A stretch of DNA of 64,000 nt from Glaciimonas soli (GTDB lineage Bacteria > Pseudomonadota > Gammaproteobacteria > Burkholderiales > Burkholderiaceae_D). The notes under the pieces were generated by a model. It ran no database searches. It saw only the letters and a list, made by a program, of their open reading frames with translations, and had not been told where the DNA came from. Shown here one piece after another: positions 10,299 through 19,667 of this stretch. Every line of letters starts with the position of its first letter. Position 1 is the first letter of the stretch. Position numbers and translations under genes: made by a program. The stretch is taken from contig NZ_WINI01000001.1 of NCBI RefSeq assembly GCF_009497155.1, positions 124,001 through 188,000 of the forward strand. Reading direction: 5' to 3'.

Positions 10299-11993
10299 CT
10301 ACATATTCGCGTAGTTTGGCCCGCCACCACCTTCTGGTGTGACCCATACAATATTCTGCGTCGGATCTTTGATATCGCAAGTTTTGCAATGCACACAATT
10401 TTGTGAGTTGATTTGCAAACGTTCGGTATTGTCCGGGTTGGTCACAAATTCATATACGCCTGCCGGGCAATAACGTGCTTCTGGTCCGGCATAACGCGCC
10501 AGATTAATATTCACTGGTACGTTAGGGTCTTTCAACGTCAAGTGAATAGGTTGCTCTTCCGCGTGGTTAGTATTGGAAATGAAAACGGACGAGAGGCGAT
10601 CGAACGTCAATTTTCCATCTGGTCGTGGATAGTTAATCGGTGCGAAGTTGGCTGCCGGTTTTAAGCATTCGTGATCAGCGTGAGAGTGATGTAATGTCCA
10701 CGGTGCTTTGCCACCGAATACAACTTGATCGACGCCGACCATCAATGTGCCGAGATACAAACCTTTGCTCATCCACGGTTTGAAATTACGCGCCTTGTGC
10801 AACTCTTCATGTAACCACGATTGCTCAAATGCGGTGGAATAGGCGCTCAATTCGTCGTGCTGACGATCCTGGCTCAGCGCCTCGAAGGCGGCATTGGCTG
10901 CCAGCATGCCACTCTTAATCGCTGCGTGACTGCCTTTGATGCGGCTGGCATTGAGGAAGCCGGCTTCGCAACCGATCAACGCACCGCCATTGAAGGTTAG
11001 CTTAGGTAATGATTGCAGGCCACCTGCGGTAATTGCGCGCGCGCCATATGAAATGCGTTTGGCGCCGACGAAGAACTTGCTGATTTCAGGATGCGTTTTG
11101 TAGCGCTGGAATTCTTCGTACGGTGAAAGATATGGATTTTCGTAAGCCAAGCCAACTACGTAGCCTATGACGACCTGATTGTTTTCGAGATGATAGAAGA
11201 ATGAACCACCATACGTCTTGGTGTCGAGCGGCCAGCCTGCAGTGTGTATCACCAGCCCGGGTTGATGCAATTTAGGATCAATTTCCCACAATTCCTTGAT
11301 ACCGATGGCATAGGTTTGAGGATCTTTACCTTGATTTAAATCGTACTTGGCGATCAACTGTTTGCCCAAGCTGCCGCGCGCGCCTTCGGCGAACATGGTG
11401 TATTTGGCATGCAGTTCCATTCCTAACTGGAAAGCCTCAGTCGGTTTTCCATCGCGCCCAACGCCCATATTGCCAGTGGCGACACCTTTGACTGAACCAT
11501 CATCGTTATACAGAATTTCTGCTGCCGGGAAACCAGGGAAAATATCCACGCCCAGCGCTTCAGCTTGCTGGCCCAACCAGCGCACTACGTTGGCTAACGA
11601 GATAACGTAATTGCCATGATTTTGAAAGCAAGCAGGCAATAACCAATTAGGCGTTTTATAGGCTTTTTTCTCAGACAAAAATAAGAAGCGATCTTCGGTG
11701 ACCGGCGTGTTGAGAGGGGCTCCCAGCTCTTTCCAGTTTGGAATCAACTCGGTCAATGCTTGCGGATCCATTACAGCGCCCGACAAAATGTGCGCGCCGA
11801 GCTCACTGCCTTTTTCCAGCACACATACCGAGGTTTCTCTGCCTTGTTCTGCCGCCAGCTGTTTCAAACGTATCGCCGCCGATAAACCAGCAGGACCACC
11901 GCCGACGACAACGACGTCATATTCCATCGCCTCGCGTGGGCCGTATTGTTCCAGTATGCTTTGCTGTTGTGATTCGGGTGCAGATAGTGTCAT
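10299..11993 (-). CDS. Electron-transfer flavoprotein:ubiquinone oxidoreductase (ETF-QO)
   Basis: ETF-QO takes electrons from the electron-transfer flavoprotein, reduced by acyl-CoA dehydrogenases, and passes them to ubiquinone at the membrane. The 564-residue length is typical. An N-terminal FAD Rossmann motif VVVVGGGPAGLSAAIRL is seen near residues 27-43. The C-terminus carries the single [4Fe-4S] domain with CVHCKTCDIKDPTQNI and a fourth Cys upstream in ARYCPAGVYE. It fits functionally with the fatty-acid and CoA genes elsewhere in the window. The upstream 167-base region to the divergent thioesterase gene must hold both promoters; I could not assign them. Confidence 0.97.
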   Translation of the reverse strand: MTLSAPESQQQSILEQYGPREAMEYDVVVVGGGPAGLSAAIRLKQLAAEQGRETSVCVLEKGSELGAHILSGAVMDPQALTELIPNWKELGAPLNTPVTEDRFLFLSEKKAYKTPNWLLPACFQNHGNYVISLANVVRWLGQQAEALGVDIFPGFPAAEILYNDDGSVKGVATGNMGVGRDGKPTEAFQLGMELHAKYTMFAEGARGSLGKQLIAKYDLNQGKDPQTYAIGIKELWEIDPKLHQPGLVIHTAGWPLDTKTYGGSFFYHLENNQVVIGYVVGLAYENPYLSPYEEFQRYKTHPEISKFFVGAKRISYGARAITAGGLQSLPKLTFNGGALIGCEAGFLNASRIKGSHAAIKSGMLAANAAFEALSQDRQHDELSAYSTAFEQSWLHEELHKARNFKPWMSKGLYLGTLMVGVDQVVFGGKAPWTLHHSHADHECLKPAANFAPINYPRPDGKLTFDRLSSVFISNTNHAEEQPIHLTLKDPNVPVNINLARYAGPEARYCPAGVYEFVTNPDNTERLQINSQNCVHCKTCDIKDPTQNIVWVTPEGGGGPNYANM

Positions 11994-12160
11994 TGTCTCT
12001 TACCTTTTTTATTGCTAGTTTGTCATTTTTGAATAATTTTCGAACGATCGTGCTAATTGTCCGAGATTTTGCGGCAAAATGCTAGGTTTTGGTGACCTGA
12101 GACAATAGCATTGTTGCTCTAAATTGGGTCTAACATTTTTGCAAAATAGGAATATGTCGC

Positions 12161-12565
12161 ATGGATAACACGCCGCTCGTCGAAAAAAAACTGGTTCATC
12201 GTAGTCGCATGGCGATTCGGTGGGGCGATATGGATGCATTTGGTCATGTTAATAATACGGTCTATTTCCGCTACATAGAACAGGCCAGAATTGAATGGAT
12301 GGAGAGCTTGGGTGGCAATCTGGCGGGGGAGCAGGGACCGGTACTGGTCAATGCACAATGCACATTCCTGAGCCAGCTTACTTATCCGGGGGAAATAGAA
12401 GTGACTTGCTATACCGGGGTATCCGGTCGTTCTAGTATCGAAACCATGTATGAAATCCGCCGCACTGATACGCCTGATATGCTCGTTGCTGAAGGAACTG
12501 CAAAAGTTGTCTGGATCGACTTCAAATTAGGGAAGTCAACACCGTTGCCAGATTTGCTACGTTGA
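12161..12565 (+). CDS. Acyl-CoA thioesterase, single hotdog domain (YbgC/4HBT-like)
   Basis: A 134-residue single hotdog-fold protein expected to hydrolyse acyl-CoA thioesters in the cytoplasm. The catalytic signature WGDMDAFGHVNN lies at residues 21-32, with Asp25 as the likely catalytic residue, as in 4-hydroxybenzoyl-CoA thioesterase relatives. The start is the ATG at 12161; only a weak AATAGG-like ribosome-binding site precedes it. It diverges from the ETF-QO gene. The physiological acyl-CoA is unknown. Confidence 0.88.
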   Translation: MDNTPLVEKKLVHRSRMAIRWGDMDAFGHVNNTVYFRYIEQARIEWMESLGGNLAGEQGPVLVNAQCTFLSQLTYPGEIEVTCYTGVSGRSSIETMYEIRRTDTPDMLVAEGTAKVVWIDFKLGKSTPLPDLLR

Positions 12566-12664
12566 GGAAGCAGACGGGATAAATCTGCAGAGATACATTG
12601 TCGAATCAATTACTTCGGCTTATCCTTACGAACCATTTGCATTCAAGCAGAACTAAGCAGTTAA

Positions 12665-12766
12665 GTAAGGCGGCATAACTGTTTGTAGGCCGTCGCCTCC
12701 GCGTTGCCGTACTTTAAAGTACTCACAGCTGCGGGGCGCCCGGGCTAAACAGTTATACGGCCTTAC
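12665..12766. repeat. 102-bp imperfect palindrome (long hairpin / REP-like element)
   Basis: The left arm (12665-12690, starting GTAAGGCGGCATAACTG) pairs with the right arm (12743-12766, ending CAGTTATACGGCCTTAC). Inside them the segment 12692-12702 pairs roughly with 12731-12740. The core GTACTTTAAAGTAC at 12709-12722 is a perfect palindrome. All pairs are centred on 12715.5, so the element is one symmetrical structure. It occupies most of the 236-base gap between the thioesterase gene and the CoA transferase genes. No second copy was noticed in this window. Confidence 0.75.
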
Positions 12767-12801
12767 ATAGTCGAGTAGGTTTAAACAAAGGAGATAGCGG
12801 C

Positions 12802-13497
12802 ATGAATAAAGTTTATCCTGACGCCAATAGCGCGTTAGCTGGTCTGGTTAAAGATGGGCAAACCATCGCGGTGGGTGGTTTTGGTCTGTGCGGCATTCCA
12901 GAGGCGTTGATTTTGGCTTTACGTGATTCCGGCGTAAAAAATCTGACCGCTATTTCAAACAACGCCGGCGTTGATGGTTTCGGCTTAGGTCAATTATTGA
13001 CGACACGCCAAATCAAAAAAATGATTTCCTCCTATGTCGGTGAAAACAAAGAATTCGAGCGCCAATATTTGGCGGGTGAATTAGAACTTGAATTCACTCC
13101 GCAAGGTACTTTGGCCGAAAAACTGCGCGCCGGAGGCTCTGGCATTCCCGCATTCTTTACTAAAACAGGCGTCGGAACCTTGGTCGCTGAAGGGAAAGAA
13201 ATACGTGAATTCGACGGCGCAAAATACGTAATGGAGCGTTCGCTGACGGCTGATGTATCTTTAGTCAAAGCGTACAAAGCGGACCGTAGCGGCAATTTGA
13301 TCTATAACAAAACTGCGCGTAATTTCAATCCTAACGTGGCAATGGCTGGAAAAATCACGGTCGTTGAGGTTGAGCATCTGGTCGAAGTCGGCGAGCTTGA
13401 TCCTGATGAAATTCATACCCCGGGGATTTTTGTTCACCGCATCGTCGTTAACGCGACACCAGAAAAGCGCATTGAGCAACGCACAGTCAGCGCTTAA
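12802..13497 (+). CDS. scoA: Succinyl-CoA:3-ketoacid CoA transferase, subunit A
   Basis: The A subunit of a heterodimeric CoA transferase moves CoA from succinyl-CoA to acetoacetate or a similar 3-oxoacid, for ketone-body or short-chain acid use. The 231-residue protein has the family-1 signature [18 protein letters not shown] near residue 20 and the [18 protein letters not shown] segment near 75. A strong ribosome-binding site (AAAGGAG) precedes the ATG. Subunit B starts 22 bases downstream. The AtoD/PcaI-type alternative is possible, but sequence style favours SCOT. Confidence 0.93.
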   Translation: MNKVYPDANSALAGLVKDGQTIAVGGFGLCGIPEALILALRDSGVKNLTAISNNAGVDGFGLGQLLTTRQIKKMISSYVGENKEFERQYLAGELELEFTPQGTLAEKLRAGGSGIPAFFTKTGVGTLVAEGKEIREFDGAKYVMERSLTADVSLVKAYKADRSGNLIYNKTARNFNPNVAMAGKITVVEVEHLVEVGELDPDEIHTPGIFVHRIVVNATPEKRIEQRTVSA

Positions 13498-13519
13498 TTA
13501 GAACAAACGGAGAAAAGAC

Positions 13520-14173
13520 ATGGCATGGACTCGCGACGAAATGGCCGCACGGGCGGCGCAAGAATTACAAGATGGTTTTTACGTTAATCTCGGCATAGGC
13601 TTGCCGACTTTGGTGGCCAACCATGTTCCAAAAGGCGTAGAAGTGTGGCTGCAATCAGAGAATGGTTTGCTCGGTATTGGCCCGTTTCCTAAAGATGATA
13701 AAGTCGATCCAGATTTGATCAATGCAGGTAAGCAAACCGTCACATCTTTACCAGGTTCGTCATTTTTCAGTTCAGCGGATTCGTTCGCCATGATACGTGG
13801 CGGCAAAATCAACCTGGCGGTGTTGGGCGCGATGCAAGTGTCTGAACATGGCGACCTTGCCAACTGGATGATTCCCGGGAAAATGGTCAAAGGCATGGGC
13901 GGTGCGATGGACTTAGTCGCCGGGGTTGGCCGTGTGGTGGTGTTGATGGAGCACGTTGCTAAAGCTAAAGACGGTTCTACCTCACACAAAATTTTAGAGG
14001 CTTGCAACTTGCCGCTGACAGGTGTCGGCGTGGTCAATCGCATCATCACTGATCTGGGCGTATTGGATGTGACACCTCAAGGGTTGAAAGTGGTAGAACT
14101 GGCTACTGGCGTCAGCAAAGAAGATATGATTGCGAATACAGGCGCGAAACTTGATTTTAGTCAGTTGAATTGA
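13520..14173 (+). CDS. scoB: Succinyl-CoA:3-ketoacid CoA transferase, subunit B
   Basis: This is the catalytic B subunit partner of the preceding gene. The 217-residue protein shows the signature LQSENG, in which Glu47 is the residue that forms the glutamyl-CoA thioester intermediate. A glycine-rich loop [12 protein letters not shown] lies at 23-34. It ends shortly before a strong terminator, so the two subunits form a compact operon. Substrate assignment (acetoacetate) is by family. Confidence 0.93.
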   Translation: MAWTRDEMAARAAQELQDGFYVNLGIGLPTLVANHVPKGVEVWLQSENGLLGIGPFPKDDKVDPDLINAGKQTVTSLPGSSFFSSADSFAMIRGGKINLAVLGAMQVSEHGDLANWMIPGKMVKGMGGAMDLVAGVGRVVVLMEHVAKAKDGSTSHKILEACNLPLTGVGVVNRIITDLGVLDVTPQGLKVVELATGVSKEDMIANTGAKLDFSQLN

Positions 14174-14195
14174 CGTTTCTGCAGCACCTCTTCGT

Positions 14196-14230
14196 AAAAC
14201 GCCTGCCTGCCTGAAGCATGCAGGCGTTTT
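14196..14230 (+). terminator. Intrinsic terminator after the CoA transferase operon
   Basis: Eleven-base arms AAAACGCCTGC (14196-14206) and GCAGGCGTTTT (14220-14230) enclose a 13-base loop; the right arm ends in T4. It lies 22 bases after the subunit B stop and before the YeeE gene. Confidence 0.85.
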
Positions 14231-14277
14231 GCATAAGAGGTATAAATACACGATATAGAATATTTTAGGAGTTAAAA

Positions 14278-15486
14278 ATGGCAGATGCGTCTTTTGCGAT
14301 ACCAAATTCTGAGTTGAATAAGCCAAGCGTGAATGGGGTGGTTGCGGGTTTCGCTGTCATGCTGTTGTTGATAGTTGGGCTATGGCTGGCAGAAGTCGTC
14401 TCATGGCGGCTAGCCATGTTATTTGGTGTTGGCGGTCTGATGGGCGTTGTGCTGTATCACGCACAATTTGGCTTTACGTCGGCATTTCGTGTGTTTATCT
14501 CCGAGCGTCGGGGCGCCGGTTTGCGTGCGCAAATGGCAATGCTGGCGTTGGCTTGTCTGTTATTTTTTCCGGCACTTGCTGCCGGATCGCTGTTTGGCAC
14601 GCCGGTCAAGGGAAATGTTGATCCCATCGGCATGTCGGTATTGGTAGGTGCATTCATGTTTGGGATTGGCATGCAGCTAGGGTCGGGTTGTGCCTCGGGT
14701 ACGCTTTATACGGTCGGCGGCGGCAGCATACGCATGATCGTTACTCTCTTCTTTTTTATCGCAGGCTCTGTATTGGGGACGCTGCATATGGGCTGGTGGG
14801 AAGCGACACCGCATCTCAACGGCATTTCACTGTTGAAGCAATTTGGTTTAGTCCCAGCGTTATTGCTGAATCTGGTGATATTTGCTGGTATAGCGGGCCT
14901 CACCGTCCTGCTTGAGCGCCGTCGCCATGGCCGATTGTTGACACCGGTATCGGCTCACGCGAACGGTTGGCGTCGCGTATTGCAGGGTACCTGGCCGCTG
15001 CTGGCAGGTGCGCTTGCTTTGGCAATACTCAATTTCGCGACGCTGGCATTGGCAGGAAAGCCATGGGGAATTACGTCCGCTTTCGCACTATGGGGAGCGA
15101 AACTGCTATCCATAACAGGAGTCGATGTTGCGTCGTGGTCGTATTGGTCGTCACCCGCACGCGAAGCGCAACTCAGTGGCAGTCTTGCTACCGACATTAC
15201 TTCGATGATGGATTTTGGCATTATGCTAGGCGCGTTGCTCGCGGCTGCACTAGCCGGTAAATTTGCGCCAGTTTGGCGCATTCCGTTGCGCTCACTGCTT
15301 GCCGCAATTGTCGGCGGATTATTGATGGGCTACGGCGCTCGACTTGCCTATGGCTGCAATATTGGCGCGTATTTCAGTGGCATTGCTTCCGCTAGCGTGC
15401 ATGGCTGGGTATGGTTTGCGGCTGCGCTGGCAGGTAGCTATTTCGGCGTTTGGGCGCGTCCTCTATTTGGGCTATCGAAAAATTAA
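14278..15486 (+). CDS. YeeE/YedE family membrane transporter (sulfur-compound uptake type)
   Basis: This is an inner-membrane protein of 402 residues with about ten hydrophobic helices. It belongs to the YeeE/YedE family, whose characterised member TsuA imports thiosulfate. Two half-repeat signatures are visible, each with the conserved cysteine: GSGCASGTLYTVGGGS near residue 140 and ARLAYGCNIGAYFSGIAS near 357. No TsuB-like sulfurtransferase partner is adjacent, so the actual sulfur substrate is open. The ATG follows a good TAGGAG site. Confidence 0.88.
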   Translation: MADASFAIPNSELNKPSVNGVVAGFAVMLLLIVGLWLAEVVSWRLAMLFGVGGLMGVVLYHAQFGFTSAFRVFISERRGAGLRAQMAMLALACLLFFPALAAGSLFGTPVKGNVDPIGMSVLVGAFMFGIGMQLGSGCASGTLYTVGGGSIRMIVTLFFFIAGSVLGTLHMGWWEATPHLNGISLLKQFGLVPALLLNLVIFAGIAGLTVLLERRRHGRLLTPVSAHANGWRRVLQGTWPLLAGALALAILNFATLALAGKPWGITSAFALWGAKLLSITGVDVASWSYWSSPAREAQLSGSLATDITSMMDFGIMLGALLAAALAGKFAPVWRIPLRSLLAAIVGGLLMGYGARLAYGCNIGAYFSGIASASVHGWVWFAAALAGSYFGVWARPLFGLSKN

Positions 15487-15510
15487 AGAAGCATTATTAT
15501 GGAGAGATGA

Positions 15511-16392
15511 ATGGCAACGTTGCCTGGCACAACCTATCGCGACCTGCGAGCATCTCTCCAAAGTGAGTTGAAAGATAGGGTGCTGGCGCATCAAGCCCGC
15601 ATTGCCGGTGTCAAGCGCATGCCGATGAAAGCTGGCCAACACCTACCGCTGAACCTGATTGCGCAGGGTGACAGCTGGTTCGATTATCCGCTGCCGGTGC
15701 CTGTCATCAATCAGTCCGATATCGTTGCCCATCTCAAGCGACTGCCCGCGATGGTTCCCGAAGTGCTGTCAGTGGCGCAGTATGGGGAAAGCGCTGAAGA
15801 CATGCTAGGTGTCAAAAAAATCCACGATCTCTTCGATCAGTTCAATGACCCGGCTAACGGTAAGTTCGATGCGATCTTGTTCTCGGGCGGTGGCAACGAT
15901 TTGGTTGGAAATCAGTTCAGGCTCTGGCTCAACGATGCGCTCGCAGCAAATGACGATCCTGCCAACGGCCTCAATGACAGCCGCATCGCTGCCATTTTTG
16001 GCGTGGTCAGAGCTGGATATGAGGATCTGATGTTGGCCCGCGATAAAGTCGATCCAACTATCCCGATATTCGCTCATAGCTATGATTTCGCGATTCCAAG
16101 CGGCATTGGCATCGTCTGCGTCGGTCCGTGGCTGCGCCTAGGACTCGATGATCGGGGTTGGACCAATCAAATATTTGCGCGAACCATCGTCAAAGACTTA
16201 CTGTTGCAATTCAATAGCATGCTCGATGATTTCGCGGCCGATCCAGCCAATAACTTTGTGCATGTGCAGACACAGGGTACTTTGTCGGATACGCAATGGG
16301 CAAACGAGCTCCACCCGACTCCAATAGGATTCGCTGCTATTACCGCTAAATTTGTCGATGCGCTGCGGTCTCGATTTCCTGGGCGCATTTGA
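15511..16392 (+). CDS. SGNH/GDSL-like hydrolase, cytoplasmic
   Basis: A 293-residue putative ester hydrolase of the SGNH fold. Block I is GDSW with Ser55, and block III is GGGND with Asn129. The block V histidine is in NELHPT (His268). The residue three before His, usually Asp, is Asn265, with Glu266 next to it, so the catalytic acid is altered. There is no signal peptide, which is unusual for this fold. A GGAGAGATGA leader precedes the ATG, and the gene sits 24 bases after yeeE. Substrate unknown. Confidence 0.75.
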   Translation: MATLPGTTYRDLRASLQSELKDRVLAHQARIAGVKRMPMKAGQHLPLNLIAQGDSWFDYPLPVPVINQSDIVAHLKRLPAMVPEVLSVAQYGESAEDMLGVKKIHDLFDQFNDPANGKFDAILFSGGGNDLVGNQFRLWLNDALAANDDPANGLNDSRIAAIFGVVRAGYEDLMLARDKVDPTIPIFAHSYDFAIPSGIGIVCVGPWLRLGLDDRGWTNQIFARTIVKDLLLQFNSMLDDFAADPANNFVHVQTQGTLSDTQWANELHPTPIGFAAITAKFVDALRSRFPGRI

Positions 16393-16484
16393 TCAGAGTT
16401 CGCTAATCCAGACGGAGCAGTTGAATATCCGTTGTCCCAAAATTGTATGGTGCTCCTGATCCACTTTTGAAAGCGCACACTAAT

Positions 16485-17459
16485 ATGAAACTGCTGATCA
16501 TCATTGGCGTAATATTTCTTGGCCTGGTCACCGCAATTACCCTTGCCATCACGCTCGGTGGGCCTGGCAATCCTCCGCCAATGTCCAGCATCAACGATCC
16601 TTTCAGCGGTGTCGACTACTCCGATTTGCCGGCGCCACGTCAGTTCACTGCACGCGACGGAGCAAAGTTATCGTTTCGAGAATACCAAGTCGCCAATGGC
16701 TTGCCAAAAGGCAGTGTAGTGCTAATTCATGGGTCATCCGCGAGCGGGAAAAGCATGCACCAGATGGCTAAAGCATTTGCAGCTGCTGGCTACACTGCCT
16801 TCGCACTTGACGTTCGTGGACATGGCGGCTCTGGCACTAAAGGATACATTGACTATGTCGGCCAATTGGAGAATGACCTTGAGGACTTTTCCAGCGCAAT
16901 AAAACCGCAGAAGCCGGCGACGTTAGCGGGATTTTCGTCTGGCGGCGGGTTCGTGCTGCGTTTCGCGGGTAGTGCGAAACAGCAGCTGTTCTCCAATTAT
17001 CTGTTGCTATCTCCATTTATCGGCCTGGATTCGCCTACTTCTCGTCCAAATAGCGGGGGCTGGGTCAGCGTCGGTGTTCCTCGCCTGATAGCAGTTAGTG
17101 CGCTTAATGCCATTGGCGTGCGTACGTTTAATCACCTGCCTGTCATTAAATTCGCACTCAGTGAAGAGGCAAAATCCTTCCTGACGCCTCAATACTCGTA
17201 TGCGTTATTATTGAATTTTGGGCCCGAAAGAGATTGGCGGGCAAACATACGTGCTGTTCGACAACCGCTTTTTTTGGTTGCAGGTCAATCCGATGAGGCG
17301 TTTCATGCCGATCTCTTTTCACAGACTTTCAAAGCTGAGGGTAAGGACATACCTGTCACATTAATTCCCGGCATAGGGCACATCGCCCTCACACTTGATC
17401 CGACAGCGATTCAAGCTGCTATATCCGCTGTGAAATCAATGGATGCATCGCTGAAATAG
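16485..17459 (+). CDS. Membrane-anchored alpha/beta hydrolase
   Basis: A predicted serine hydrolase with an N-terminal membrane anchor (about residues 2-24), so the catalytic domain is probably periplasmic. The fold motifs are seen in order: oxyanion region VLIHGSSASGK, DVRGHGGSG, the nucleophile elbow GFSSGGG, and a late histidine in GIGHIAL. I chose ATG 16485 because it opens directly on the anchor; an earlier TTG at 16443 adds 14 residues without a clear ribosome-binding site. It converges with the LysE gene. Substrate unknown. Confidence 0.8.
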   Translation: MKLLIIIGVIFLGLVTAITLAITLGGPGNPPPMSSINDPFSGVDYSDLPAPRQFTARDGAKLSFREYQVANGLPKGSVVLIHGSSASGKSMHQMAKAFAAAGYTAFALDVRGHGGSGTKGYIDYVGQLENDLEDFSSAIKPQKPATLAGFSSGGGFVLRFAGSAKQQLFSNYLLLSPFIGLDSPTSRPNSGGWVSVGVPRLIAVSALNAIGVRTFNHLPVIKFALSEEAKSFLTPQYSYALLLNFGPERDWRANIRAVRQPLFLVAGQSDEAFHADLFSQTFKAEGKDIPVTLIPGIGHIALTLDPTAIQAAISAVKSMDASLK

Positions 17460-17528
17460 AGAGCCGGAATCCGTTGTTTGAGTTCAAAAGCAAAATGAGA
17501 ATGAAATGGCGAGGCGATGTCCGTGTGC

Positions 17529-18161
17529 TCAACGGCGGCTGGCCAACGCCAATCGGACCGCCAGTCCTGTAAACACAGACCCAAGCAAATATTGCGGCAG
17601 TCGGGACGGCTTTCGGTTTGCTGACAATCTGCGGCTCAACTTGCTCGCTGTCAGAATTACTGCGCCGTTGATGAAAAAGCCAATCAAATTGAGTATAGTC
17701 GCCAGTATTAATATCTGAACTGCGATAGGTCCGGCATGCGGTTGTAAAAACTGGGGAAACAATGCCAACACAAATAAGGCCATTTTAGGATTGAGTAGAT
17801 TTGTAAAAAGCCCTTGTCGAAAAATTTTACCTAATGGATAACAATGCATCGAAGCTGTCGGCGCCAGTATTGTCCCGTTGGCGTGAAAGGTTTTCCAGGC
17901 CAGGTAAAGCAAGTAGGCAGCCCCGGCAAATCGCACCAGATCATAGGCCATCGGTACAGCCAAAAATAACTCGGAGAGACCAAATGCGGCAGCCAGAGCA
18001 TGGCAGTAAGTGCCAGCCAGAATCCCTGCCAATGATGCAAAGCCTGCAGCACGCCCCTGACTGACGCTACGAGAAGCGATTAACAACATATCGGGACCGG
18101 GAGTCAGCGTCAACGCGAGGCACGCACCTGAAAACAGTGCAAGTGTGCTTAGACTAAGCAT
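17529..18161 (-). CDS. LysE/RhtB family amino-acid exporter
   Basis: An inner-membrane exporter of 210 residues and about six helices. The N-terminal signature ALTLTPGPDMLLIASRS (residues 16-32) followed by GRAAG is diagnostic for the LysE/RhtB family, whose members export amino acids such as threonine, homoserine, leucine or lysine. The particular substrate cannot be read from sequence. It is a single-gene unit on the minus strand with roughly 260 bases between its start and cfa. Confidence 0.9.
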   Translation of the reverse strand: MLSLSTLALFSGACLALTLTPGPDMLLIASRSVSQGRAAGFASLAGILAGTYCHALAAAFGLSELFLAVPMAYDLVRFAGAAYLLYLAWKTFHANGTILAPTASMHCYPLGKIFRQGLFTNLLNPKMALFVLALFPQFLQPHAGPIAVQILILATILNLIGFFINGAVILTASKLSRRLSANRKPSRLPQYLLGSVFTGLAVRLALASRR

Positions 18162-18423
18162 GGGAAATACCTTCTATTTTATGAGGTAAGAAAGCAGAAG
18201 TTTATTGGACAGCGGTGACCGGGTCAATCGACGTGGCAGGTCTCAACCAAAGTTGGGCGCTCTCTGATATGGGCAGTTTTATAAGCATATGTAACAGTAA
18301 TATAACTAGCTTTTTCCCATCAACTTGATAATATCTCCGGAACATTTTTTTTCTGAAATTTGATTTATATAATTGTTGATCCCATAGCACTCCACAGCGG
18401 TACATCTAAAGGTGACGTACAAC

Positions 18424-19593
18424 ATGAGTATGGAAATAGACAGTCAGTCAACTACTGCGGCTCTCGATTTGACCGCAGGTGCGCCGAAAATTATCAATCA
18501 GTTGTTTCAACATGCAGGCATCCAATTGAATGGGAATCAGCCATGGGATATGCAAGTTCACGACACTATCTTTTTTCAGAAAATGTTCTCGAAGTGGGAG
18601 CTAGGCATCGGTGAATCGTACATGGATGGCGATTGGGATTGCGACCGGCTCGATGAGTTTTTTTTCAGAATATGCAGTCATGACCTTGAGCAAACGGTGC
18701 ATGGGCCCGCGAAAATCATGTTTGGCCTGGAAATCTTGCGCCAGAAATTCTTCAACCTCCAAAGCCGAAGCCGTGCCTTTCAGGTCGGCGAGCAGCATTA
18801 CGATATCGGGAACGACTTGTTTGAAAAAATGCTCGATTCGAGCATGATGTATTCCTGCGGTTATTGGCCAAACGCCAGTAATATTGAAGAAGCGCAGCAG
18901 CATAAACTCGATTTGATTTGCCGCAAGCTGGAACTGAAACCGGGAGAGCGTCTACTGGATATCGGCTGCGGCTGGGGCGGGTTGGCGCGTTACGCCGCGC
19001 AGAATTATCAGGTTGAAGTAGTCGGCATCACGATTTCAAAAGAGCAGCAAAAACTAGCGCAGGAACGCTGTGCGGGACTGCCGGTAAAGATCGAACTGAC
19101 CGACTATCGCCAACTCACCGGTCAATTCGATAAGGTGGTGTCAGTGGGTATGATCGAACACGTCGGCGCTAAAAATTACCCGGTCTACTTCGATGTGGTG
19201 AGGAAATTGCTTACGCCGGAAGGCTTGTTTCTGTTGCATACCATCGGCAATTACGAGACCGAAATGAAAAGGGATGTCTGGCTGGATACTTACATCTTCC
19301 CGAATGGTCATCTGCCATCCGCGAAGGAGCTTGCGAGCGTCCTGGAAAACCGCTTCCTGATTGAAGATTGGCACAATTTTGGTCGGGACTATGATTTGAC
19401 TCTGATGGCCTGGTGGGAAAATTTCGACCGTGCATGGCCAACATTGAAAGATAAATACGGCGAACGTTTCTATCGGATGTGGAAATATTTCTTACTTTCT
19501 TCTGCTGGATTTTTCCGATCTGGTCAGGGGCAACTCTGGCAAATCGTACTCAGCAAACGAGGTCGCATTCAACCTTATCGTTCCGTACGCTAA
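18424..19593 (+). CDS. cfa: Cyclopropane-fatty-acyl-phospholipid synthase
   Basis: Cfa transfers a methylene group from S-adenosylmethionine to the double bond of unsaturated fatty acyl chains in membrane phospholipids. The protein aligns along its length with E. coli Cfa. Features are an N-terminal lipid-binding domain with GIGESYMDGDWDCDRLD, the SAM-binding motif LDIGCGWGGLARYAA, VGMIEHVG, and EDWHNFGRDYDLTLMAWW near the C-terminus. I chose ATG 18424 over GTG 18412 because AAAGGTG lies nine bases upstream of the ATG. It fits with the desaturase at 29.5-30.6 kb, which would make its substrate. Confidence 0.96.
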   Translation: MSMEIDSQSTTAALDLTAGAPKIINQLFQHAGIQLNGNQPWDMQVHDTIFFQKMFSKWELGIGESYMDGDWDCDRLDEFFFRICSHDLEQTVHGPAKIMFGLEILRQKFFNLQSRSRAFQVGEQHYDIGNDLFEKMLDSSMMYSCGYWPNASNIEEAQQHKLDLICRKLELKPGERLLDIGCGWGGLARYAAQNYQVEVVGITISKEQQKLAQERCAGLPVKIELTDYRQLTGQFDKVVSVGMIEHVGAKNYPVYFDVVRKLLTPEGLFLLHTIGNYETEMKRDVWLDTYIFPNGHLPSAKELASVLENRFLIEDWHNFGRDYDLTLMAWWENFDRAWPTLKDKYGERFYRMWKYFLLSSAGFFRSGQGQLWQIVLSKRGRIQPYRSVR

Positions 19594-19629
19594 TAACTCC
19601 CGCCCCGACTTCACATCATCTGCATCAAA

Positions 19630-19667
19630 TTTTCGGCCTGATAACATCACTGCTATCAGGCCGAAAA
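19630..19667. terminator. Bidirectional terminator between cfa and hutC-like gene
   Basis: Perfect 14-base arms TTTTCGGCCTGATA (19630-19643) and TATCAGGCCGAAAA (19654-19667) with a ten-base loop. The T4/A4 ends serve either direction. It lies in the short convergent gap and abuts the stop codon of the GntR gene. Confidence 0.88.

Noticed and set aside
12102-12114. ACAAT-AGC-ATTGT palindrome upstream of the hotdog thioesterase
   Set aside because: Short arms that are likely by chance in A/T-rich sequence, and no regulator is nearby.
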